Positions 15,384-21,010 of a stretch of DNA of 21,010 bases are shown piece after piece (the stretch's first letter is position 1; each line of letters starts with the position of its first letter). The translations under genes and the position numbers were made by a program. Origin of the DNA: Persephonella sp. (GTDB lineage Bacteria; Aquificota; Aquificia; Aquificales; Hydrogenothermaceae); NCBI GenBank assembly GCA_027058925.1, contig JALTAS010000029.1, forward strand, positions 1 to 21,010, in the 5' to 3' direction. The notes below the pieces were generated by a model, which was not told the origin of the DNA, ran no database searches, and saw only the letters and a list, made by a program, of their open reading frames with translations.

Positions 15384-16318
15384 TCTGCTCTCCTTATCGT
15401 TAAATCTCCTGAGTAGTAATCCTTTATCTTATTATCGGTAAAAATTCTAATTCCTCCAAGTTCGTTCAAGCCTATCAGAATTCCTTCCACTTTTTCATCC
15501 ACCAGTCTTACCTTTTCTCCTTTCCACAGTAAGCTTTCTTCAACTTCTTTTAATACACTTTCTCTATCAAAATTATCCAGATTTTTTTCTATTTCAGAAA
15601 GGATCTGAGAAAAAATCTCCTTCCTATCAACCTCTTCCCCAAGTTCCAGTCTTACTGAACTGGCAATATTTTTTATAATACTTAGATCTTCCTCTGTCTG
15701 ATTAAGATTTATTCCTATGCCCGCTATCAGTTTTGTAACACAGTTTCCTTCTATCTCTGTCTCTATCAAAAAACCTGATATTTTTCTGTTGTTTATGTAA
15801 AGATCATTAGGCCACTTTATCTTCACAGGCAGACCGGTTTTGTTCTTAATTACTTTTTTAACAGAAAGGGGAAAAACAAGAGAGTAAACAAGAAGATCTG
15901 TTGGAGATAAGTTTTTCTTCAGAACTACAGAAAAATACAGCCCCTTTCCCTCTGTTGATATCCATTTTCTACCCTTCCTACCCCTTCCTGATATCTGATT
16001 CTCTGCAAATACGACAGTTCCATCAGGAAAATCATTCTCTTTAGCATAAATATTCGTTGAGCTTACTGATCTAAAAAATATGTAATTTTTTCCGATCCAT
16101 TTTGTTTTCAGGTTAAGTTCAGAAGGTAAAAGGTAAGGTGATCTGCTTAAAAGCAGATATCCCTTTTTGTTGTGTGATATTTTGTAACCTAAATCTTCAA
16201 GCTTTTTAATCTTTTTCCATATAGCTGTTCTTGAAACCCCAAGAATTTTTGAAAGTTCTTTCCCTGAAACCCTTTTTTTTCTTATCTGCTCAAGTATAAA
16301 AAGATCTGTTTTGTCCAT
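15380..16318 (-). CDS. birA: Biotin-protein ligase BirA with N-terminal HTH
   Basis: The protein has 312 residues. Residues 1-60 form a winged helix-turn-helix (V-S-G-K-E-L-S-K-I-L-G-V-S-R-T-A-I-W), as in bifunctional BirA repressors. The ligase domain shows 'SVSSTNIYA' (84-92), the biotinyl-AMP loop G-R-G-R-K-G-R-K-W (111-119), K-W-P-N-D-L (168-173) and the catalytic Lys179 in R-K-I-S-G-F-L-I-E. A small C-terminal SH3-like domain follows. It activates biotin and attaches it to carboxylase carrier proteins, and probably represses biotin genes as biotin-AMP builds up. It is the first gene of the four-gene minus operon. No recognisable BirA operator is seen in the 147-bp upstream region. Confidence 0.95.
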   Translation of the reverse strand: MDKTDLFILEQIRKKRVSGKELSKILGVSRTAIWKKIKKLEDLGYKISHNKKGYLLLSRSPYLLPSELNLKTKWIGKNYIFFRSVSSTNIYAKENDFPDGTVVFAENQISGRGRKGRKWISTEGKGLYFSVVLKKNLSPTDLLVYSLVFPLSVKKVIKNKTGLPVKIKWPNDLYINNRKISGFLIETEIEGNCVTKLIAGIGINLNQTEEDLSIIKNIASSVRLELGEEVDRKEIFSQILSEIEKNLDNFDRESVLKEVEESLLWKGEKVRLVDEKVEGILIGLNELGGIRIFTDNKIKDYYSGDLTIRRAE

Positions 16319-16378
16319 ATATAAATTTTACCCTCAATTTTTTAGTTAGTTGTTGCCAACCTGAACTTAAGCTTTTAA

Positions 16379-16392
16379 ATATATTAATATAT
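16379..16392. promoter_or_regulatory. 14-bp perfect palindrome in the birA / dsrE-operon divergent region
   Basis: ATATATTAATATAT reads identically on both strands and sits between the divergent birA and DsrE-like genes. It could be an operator or part of overlapping promoters, but the region is about 80% A/T, so a chance palindrome is quite possible. Nearby GTTGCCAAC (16352-16360) is a second short inverted repeat. Possible plus-strand promoter boxes are TTCAAA (16414-16419) and TATATA (16438-16443), which are weak. Confidence 0.3.
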
Positions 16393-16465
16393 GCTATGAA
16401 AAATTATTAAAAATTCAAAGTTTATATTAATTATCAATATATAAATACCATATTGGAGGATAAAG

Positions 16466-16864
16466 ATGGAAGAAAAACTTGTAATTGTTTTGGGAACAGG
16501 AACTCTTGAGAAGCTCCAGATGGCTGCAATGCTTACATCTGTTGTTGCCACATTTGGAACACCTGTCAGGATATTTGTCACAATGGGTGCAATTCCTGCA
16601 TTCAAAAAAGGCCTGTCAAAGGAAGAAAGGGCAAAATCTGAAAGCATCGTTGGACAGGCGATCTTAGAAAAAAATGCCCCTTACTTTATTGATGTTCTGA
16701 AACAGGCAAAAGGTTTGGGGGATGTAAAGCTTTATGCATGCGGTCTTGCAATGGATGTTCTTGAGTGGGAGATTGAGGATCTTGAAGAGGGACTTTTTGA
16801 CGAGATGGTTGGCATAACTGAATTTTTAGGTATCGCAGAAGGCGGAAAAATAATGGTCATATAA
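16466..16864 (+). CDS. DsrE-family sulfur-transfer-like protein
   Basis: The protein has 132 residues and starts at an ATG after TTGGAGGA. The alpha/beta fold of the DsrE/DsrF/peroxiredoxin-like family is visible: an opening strand 'KLVIVLGTG', a helix 'EKLQMAAMLTSVVATFG', strand 'VRIFVTMGAI', and the signature 'VKLYACGLAMDVLEWEIEDLEEGLFDE' with a single conserved Cys92, the site where persulfide sulfur is carried. The close of the domain is 'GKIMVI'. It is followed by tusA and an SQR-like flavoprotein, so it most likely passes sulfane sulfur between the membrane flavoprotein and TusA in the cytoplasm. The family call is good; the exact partner is inferred. Confidence 0.9.
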   Translation: MEEKLVIVLGTGTLEKLQMAAMLTSVVATFGTPVRIFVTMGAIPAFKKGLSKEERAKSESIVGQAILEKNAPYFIDVLKQAKGLGDVKLYACGLAMDVLEWEIEDLEEGLFDEMVGITEFLGIAEGGKIMVI

Positions 16865-16877
16865 AGGAGGTTGGAAA

Positions 16878-17114
16878 ATGTCAGAAAATAATGTTGTAGT
16901 GGTTGATGCAAGAGGTTCTTTTTGTCCTGGGCCTTTAATGGAGCTTATATCAAAGATCAAATCTGTCCCTGTTGGAACTGAAATCCATGTTCTTTCAACA
17001 GACAAAGGTTCAGCAAAAGACATACCCGCATGGGTAAAAAAAGTCGGACATGAATACCTTGGAACAGAAGAAAAAGAAGGCTACTGGGTAGTTAAAGTAA
17101 AAAAAACTAAATAA
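16878..17114 (+). CDS. tusA: TusA-family sulfur carrier protein
   Basis: The protein has 78 residues, the normal TusA/SirA length. The N-terminal motif D-A-R-G-S-F-C-P-G-P-L (10-20) has the sulfur-carrying Cys16 in the C-P-x-P box. The remaining 'VGTEIHVLSTDKGSAKDIPAWVKKVGHEYL' is the standard betaalphabetaalphabeta fold. It starts 13 bases after the DsrE-like gene behind AAAGGAGG. TusA proteins accept persulfide from rhodanese- or DsrE-type donors and hand it to oxidation pathways (Dsr, Hdr-like) or to molybdenum cofactor and tRNA thiolation. In this operon a role in sulfur oxidation or storage is most likely. Confidence 0.95.
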   Translation: MSENNVVVVDARGSFCPGPLMELISKIKSVPVGTEIHVLSTDKGSAKDIPAWVKKVGHEYLGTEEKEGYWVVKVKKTK

Positions 17115-17131
17115 CTTAAGGAGGTTTTAAG

Positions 17132-18262
17132 ATGGCAACACATGTAGTAATAGCAGGAGGAGGAACGGCAGGCTCAATAATTGCCAATCTTCTGGCGAGA
17201 GGCCTTCATGAAGAAATAAGCAGAGGAGAAGTAGTAATCAAAGTTATTGACAAGGAAGAAAAACATATGTACCAGCCTGCTTTACTTTATGTTGTTTTTG
17301 ACAGGTTCAGGGAAAATGAGATGTTCAAGGACATGAGAGATCTTCTTAATCCTTCCGTCATTTTTATACATGACGAGATTGAGGAGTTTGATTTTAATGC
17401 AAATGCTGTCAGAACAAAATCAGGTAAAAAGGTTGAGTACGACTATCTTGTGATAGCAACTGGATCAAAACCAAGACCTGATCTCATTGAGGGACTTGAA
17501 GAAAATGGCGATATCTTTTATACACTTGAAAGAGCTAAGAAACTGAGGGAAAAATTGAGGAAGTTTGATGGTGGAAAGGTTCTTGTTTCTGTTGCCGCTC
17601 CACACAAATGTCCTGTTGCTCCATTAGAGATAATATTTATGCTTGATGAGTACTTTAGACAAAAAGGAATAAGAGATAAGGTTGAGCTTGGCTACACATA
17701 TCCTATTGGAAGGGTTCATGCTCTTGAACCTGTAGCAAACTGGGCTGTTCCTGAGTTTGAGAAAAGAGGTATAAATTATGAAACCCTTTTTAACATGGAG
17801 AAGGTTGAGCCCGGCGTCATTCACAGTATGGAAGGGTTTGAAAAAGAGTTTGATCTATTAATAGCTATTCCTCCCCACAAAGGAAGCGAATCACTGATAA
17901 ATTCAGGTATTCAGGACGGATGGGTTCCAACAGACAGACATCTTCTGAAAGCTGAAGGGCATGAAAATGTTTATGTTTGCGGTGACACAACTAACCTCCC
18001 GATATCAAAAGCTGGATCAACAGCACATTTTGAGGCAGATGTTGTGGCTGAAAATCTTATAGCAGAAATAAAAGAAGGTCATCCGGCAAGAGATTATGAT
18101 GGAAAGGTAATGTGCTTCATAGAAACAGGTTTTAGCTCTGCAACTTATGTATGGTTTAACTACACAACCCCTCCAAATCCTGTTCCTCCTTCAAAAATGA
18201 TCCACTGGCTAAAACTTGGATATAACAGAGTTTACTGGTTAACAGCCCGTGGAATACTTTAA
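17132..18262 (+). CDS. Sulfide:quinone oxidoreductase-like FAD flavoprotein
   Basis: The protein has 376 residues from an ATG after AAGGAGG. The N-terminal FAD motif is G-G-G-T-A-G-S (9-15), then 'MYQPALLYVVF' (46-56), 'YDYLVIATGSKPRPD' (103-117) and the C-terminal FAD segment 'VYVCGDTTNLPISKAGSTAHFEA' (280-302). Cys160 (H-K-C-P) falls at the site of the SQR redox Cys. Cys328, in G-K-V-M-C-F-I-E-T-G, could be its partner at a spacing of 168 residues, close to that of known SQRs. The last ~25 residues (P-S-K-M-I-H-W-L-K-L-G-Y) could lie on the membrane. It would oxidise sulfide to polysulfide and reduce quinone. Context with dsrE, tusA and DUF1641 supports a sulfur role, but a distinct activity is possible. 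Confidence 0.85.
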   Translation: MATHVVIAGGGTAGSIIANLLARGLHEEISRGEVVIKVIDKEEKHMYQPALLYVVFDRFRENEMFKDMRDLLNPSVIFIHDEIEEFDFNANAVRTKSGKKVEYDYLVIATGSKPRPDLIEGLEENGDIFYTLERAKKLREKLRKFDGGKVLVSVAAPHKCPVAPLEIIFMLDEYFRQKGIRDKVELGYTYPIGRVHALEPVANWAVPEFEKRGINYETLFNMEKVEPGVIHSMEGFEKEFDLLIAIPPHKGSESLINSGIQDGWVPTDRHLLKAEGHENVYVCGDTTNLPISKAGSTAHFEADVVAENLIAEIKEGHPARDYDGKVMCFIETGFSSATYVWFNYTTPPNPVPPSKMIHWLKLGYNRVYWLTARGIL

Positions 18263-18274
18263 AGGAGGAATAAA

Positions 18275-18949
18275 ATGGCTGATAACAAAGATTTAAATAC
18301 AGCTCTTGAGGTTATGACCAACGCTCTTACAGATGAGATGGTAGAAAGGACAGCATCAAATTTTGAAAAGGTTGTTGAGCTTATAGACAGGCTTAATGAT
18401 CCTCAGATGGCCGAAGCTATTGATAAGCTGGTAAAAAATGCTGAAACCCTCAACAAATCAATGGAAAACCTGATTGGTGCAGCAACAGCGCTTTCAACTA
18501 TGCTGAACGCTTTTACAGACTCAATGGTTGAAAAAATGGCAGGAACGGTTGGAGAGATGGGAGAACTTCTTGATGAGGTTAACAGGGCAGATGTTAAAGG
18601 GGTTATCCCATATGTTGGTAAAATGAATACAGGGAACAATATGGAAGCTCTTGTTGATCTTGTTAATGCTGTAGGTGTAATGAGGAATGCTCTCACAGAC
18701 TCAATGGTAGAGAGACTTGTTGCTTTAATTACAGATATAACCGTTAATCTTGCAAGGTTTAGGGTTGAGGAGATTGGGACTGCAGCTCTTTCAAGTATTG
18801 AAAAAGCATCAAAAGAAATAGAAGAGCACCCTCCAAAGCTTGGAATATCAGGACTACTTAAAGTAATAAGAGATCCTGAGGTTCAAAAAGGTTTAATATT
18901 TGCGCTTTACCTCATTAAAGATCTATCAAAAGCCTTAGTCAAAAAATAG
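18275..18949 (+). CDS. DUF1641 protein with internal triplicate repeat
   Basis: The protein has 224 residues and starts behind AAAGGAGGA. The C-terminal part, 'ISGLLKVIRDPEVQKGLIFALYLIKDLSKAL' (191-221), is the signature of DUF1641 (Pfam PF07849). That family is found beside formate dehydrogenase-like and SQR-like genes and has no agreed biochemical function. The N-terminal two thirds contain three copies of a decapeptide: N-A-L-T-D-E-M-V-E-R (16-25), N-A-F-T-D-S-M-V-E-K (78-87) and N-A-L-T-D-S-M-V-E-R (138-147). They are spaced 62 and 60 residues apart, so the protein seems built from repeated ~60-residue helical units. There is no signal peptide or Cys. Immediate downstream position suggests it works with, or anchors, the flavoprotein. 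Confidence 0.9.
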   Translation: MADNKDLNTALEVMTNALTDEMVERTASNFEKVVELIDRLNDPQMAEAIDKLVKNAETLNKSMENLIGAATALSTMLNAFTDSMVEKMAGTVGEMGELLDEVNRADVKGVIPYVGKMNTGNNMEALVDLVNAVGVMRNALTDSMVERLVALITDITVNLARFRVEEIGTAALSSIEKASKEIEEHPPKLGISGLLKVIRDPEVQKGLIFALYLIKDLSKALVKK

Positions 18950-18968
18950 GGGATATTCCCCTTTTTTT
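18949..18968 (+). terminator. Intrinsic terminator of the sulfur operon
   Basis: GGGGA-TAT-TCCCC (18949-18961) followed by seven T residues (18962-18968). The hairpin overlaps the last base of the DUF1641 stop codon. Confidence 0.85.
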
Positions 18969-19142
18969 CTTATGGAATTTGTTTTTGTTTATGTCATTTA
19001 AAAAAAGGAAAACTTCTCCATTATTACATATAAAATGCTGTATTTATTGGTGAAGGATACATAAAGGGTATGAGCTTTATCTTGTGGAGGCGCTGTAAAA
19101 GGAAAAGTTTTTGGCTTGATTTATCTAATAGATAAGAAAACA
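18969..19142. other. Convergent intergenic region, no gene seen
   Basis: This 174-bp spacer separates two convergent operons. It contains a hairpin, TTATCT-AAT-AGATAA (19121-19135), just beyond the nitrate reductase stop, but no T tract follows it on either strand. A 21-codon ATG frame (19070-19135) encodes a basic peptide and has no supporting context. Confidence 0.6.
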
Positions 19143-21010
19143 TTAAAGATCCTTTTTTAAGCTGTTCTCTTGATTTTTCTTTAAAGCTTCACTCTCGTAA
19201 TGTTTTTTAACCACCTCAAATATTCTGTACGATAAGAAATCAAAAGTATATTGCCATGCCTGAACTATGTCATCAGAAAGATCAAACACCTTTTCAAAAG
19301 ATCTTCTAAAGAAATCTGTTAATAAAGCCTGATGGTGGGGCTGTATCTTTAGTTTTATGTATGTTTTTGCTATATTTTCACTGAGCAGATTAGCCCTGTC
19401 CCAGTCAGCAGGTCTGTTTATAAATATGTCCATTAGTTCTTTCATGCTTTGGAAAAGATCCTCAATAAAATCCCTCTGGAGATTTTTTATTCCCACAACA
19501 GATAAAGAAGAAAAACCTTTCTCTAAAACCTCATCTAAAAATCTTTCAACCTGAGGGTATGAGGATTTTACCTTTTGATATACCTCTTCAGACAATTTGT
19601 AAATTCTTTTTTTCCTTTGTTTTATGAAAATTGAGGAAAACTTCAGCTCCGGTTCTTTTGATATTGGATCTACCGCATCACTAACCGTGATATTTGTTGG
19701 AAAGTGGTATATCTTTCCATAACCAAAAGGAGCAAATACCACACCTTTTTTTGTTTTTCCAATTTTTGCCTTTATGTATATCTGTCCTCTGACAGATTTA
19801 ATATTTATGTAATCATTATCAAATATCCCAAGATCAAGGGCATCTTCCTCATTAATTATAATAAAAGGCTCAGACTCTCCCCTCAAAAGTTCCATTGCTT
19901 TACCTGTTCTTGTCATTGTGTGCCACTGCTTTTTTGTTCTACCTGTAGTCAGTACAAACGAATAGGGGTACTCTGTGCTGTCTGTTGGAGGCGAAAAAAC
20001 GGCAGGGTTGAACTTTGCTTTTCCTGAAGGTGTAGAGAATCTTTTTTCCTTATAGAGCCACTTTCCGCCCCACTGCTTCGGCAGGTCTTCATAATCCCAG
20101 TTAGAGATATCACACAGCCTGCCTTCTGTTGTTTTTTTATACTCATTGAATATCTCCTGTGAATTTTTATAGTTAAATACCTCCCCCCAACCTAATTTTT
20201 TGGCAACGTCGCAGAATATTTCCCAGTCGTGTTTACACTGGTAAGGCGGATCAGCAAAAGGTCTGTTGTAGGTTATGGTTCTGTCAGATCCTGTCATAAC
20301 TCCTTCCTTTTCTCCCCACTGGGTAGCCGGAAGAACAAGATTGGCATAATCAACAGAGTCTGTAAGGTAGGCATCCTGAACTATCACAAAGGTATTTCTT
20401 AAAGCTCTCCAGAATTTATTAAGGTTAGGCATTGTAACGGCAGGATTTGTACATACTATCCATAAAAGGTTTATGTCCCCCTTTATCATGCTATCAACAG
20501 CCTCAACGATAGTCAGACCCGGACTGTCCTTTATACTCCCCTCAGGTATTTTCCAGAAGCGTTCCATAAACTTTCTATCTTCCTGATTTCTGACATCTCT
20601 GTAGCCGGGAAGACCGTTAACAAGGTATCCTACCTCTCTTCCTCCCATTGCATTAGGCTGACCTGTTAAGGAGAAAGGACAGCCCTTTTCATTTATTCTT
20701 CCAGTTGATAGATGGACATTGATCAGAGAAATATTTTTCATCGTCCCATTTGATGACTGATTAAAGCCCATAGTCCAGAATGAAATAACTTTATTGCTGA
20801 ACATGTATATCTCTGAAAGCTTGTATATGAGGCTCTCCTTTATACCGCATATTTTTGATGCTACTTCAGGGGGATATTTTTCAGCCTCTTTTACGGCATC
20901 TTCAAAACCCTCAGTATGCTTGCTTATAAAAGAGTAATCTATCCAGCCCTTTTTGCTTAAAAGGTATAAAACACTGTTAAAAAGAACAGTATCTGTTCCC
21001 GGATTTATAT
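19143..21010 (-). CDS. Nitrate reductase-like molybdopterin oxidoreductase with C-terminal globin-like extension (5' end outside window)
   Basis: At least 621 residues are visible. The frame stays open to the window edge, and the N-terminal Fe-S region lies beyond it. The fragment begins I-N-P-G-T-D-T-V-L-F and continues 'WTMGFNQSSNGTMKNISLINVHL', 'GQPNAMGGREVG', 'IVCTNPAVTMPN', 'YANLVLPATQWGEKEGVMT', and the cofactor-binding C-terminal domain 'LTTGRTKKQWHTMTRTGK' and 'SDAVDPISKEPELKF'. These match the NasA/NarB branch of assimilatory nitrate reductases. NasA proteins usually end here or carry a BFD-like Fe-S domain. Instead about 150 mostly helical residues follow (roughly 19143-19580), ending in 'IQPHHQALLTDFFRRSFEKVF...DDIVQAW', which resembles the F-to-H helices of bacterial globins. 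The reductase call is firm; the extension is inferred. Confidence 0.9.
   Translation of the reverse strand, partial: INPGTDTVLFNSVLYLLSKKGWIDYSFISKHTEGFEDAVKEAEKYPPEVASKICGIKESLIYKLSEIYMFSNKVISFWTMGFNQSSNGTMKNISLINVHLSTGRINEKGCPFSLTGQPNAMGGREVGYLVNGLPGYRDVRNQEDRKFMERFWKIPEGSIKDSPGLTIVEAVDSMIKGDINLLWIVCTNPAVTMPNLNKFWRALRNTFVIVQDAYLTDSVDYANLVLPATQWGEKEGVMTGSDRTITYNRPFADPPYQCKHDWEIFCDVAKKLGWGEVFNYKNSQEIFNEYKKTTEGRLCDISNWDYEDLPKQWGGKWLYKEKRFSTPSGKAKFNPAVFSPPTDSTEYPYSFVLTTGRTKKQWHTMTRTGKAMELLRGESEPFIIINEEDALDLGIFDNDYINIKSVRGQIYIKAKIGKTKKGVVFAPFGYGKIYHFPTNITVSDAVDPISKEPELKFSSIFIKQRKKRIYKLSEEVYQKVKSSYPQVERFLDEVLEKGFSSLSVVGIKNLQRDFIEDLFQSMKELMDIFINRPADWDRANLLSENIAKTYIKLKIQPHHQALLTDFFRRSFEKVFDLSDDIVQAWQYTFDFLSYRIFEVVKKHYESEALKKNQENSLKKDL

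Noticed and set aside
19070..19135. 21-residue basic peptide frame between the convergent operons
   Set aside because: It is very short, has only a weak upstream AAAGGG, and is not distinguishable from chance in AT-rich spacer.
19121..19135. Terminator for the nitrate reductase gene
   Set aside because: The 6-bp hairpin is A/T-rich and is not followed by a T tract on the minus strand.

Overview
The window is a gene-dense, low-GC bacterial chromosome segment. Three things point to a thermophilic chemolithoautotroph of the Aquificota, probably Hydrogenothermaceae such as Persephonella or Sulfurihydrogenibium: the Lys/Glu/Ile-rich proteins, the sulfur-trafficking operon, and the nitrate reductase. 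This placement is inferred from gene content and style; no database was searched.

Layout. 1-1098: the end of a V4R-like gene, then a promoter, tRNA-His, a small lipoprotein gene, a second promoter and two tandem tRNA-Leu genes. 1080-3377 (minus): a tightly coupled three-gene operon of unknown function. It encodes a possible GIY-YIG-like protein, a small basic protein and a 486-residue protein ending in a HIRAN-like domain, and its last codons overlap the 3' end of tRNA-Leu. 3447-9854 (plus): a proteostasis and metabolic operon, tig-clpP-clpX-engB-trpA-hisH-bioF. It is followed by a small unknown gene and a D-2-hydroxyacid dehydrogenase. 11056-12036: a PP2C-type phosphatase divergent from a tiny YjfB-like gene.

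12022-16318 (minus): a translationally coupled operon, birA, an IscU/NifU-N-like protein, a NitT/TauT-type periplasmic binding lipoprotein, and a membrane GGDEF-EAL protein. The binding protein has no transporter genes beside it, so it looks like a ligand sensor for the c-di-GMP enzyme. 16466-18949 (plus): a DsrE-like protein, TusA, an SQR-like flavoprotein and a DUF1641 protein, forming a sulfur-handling operon that ends in a clear intrinsic terminator. 19143-21010 (minus, cut by the window edge): the C-terminal two thirds of a NasA/NarB-type molybdopterin nitrate reductase. It carries an extra ~150-residue helical C-terminal domain that resembles a globin.

The strongest candidates for something undescribed are the nitrate reductase-globin-like fusion, the HIRAN three-gene operon, and the binding-protein/GGDEF-EAL sensor pair. 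The DUF1641 protein also carries a threefold internal repeat.
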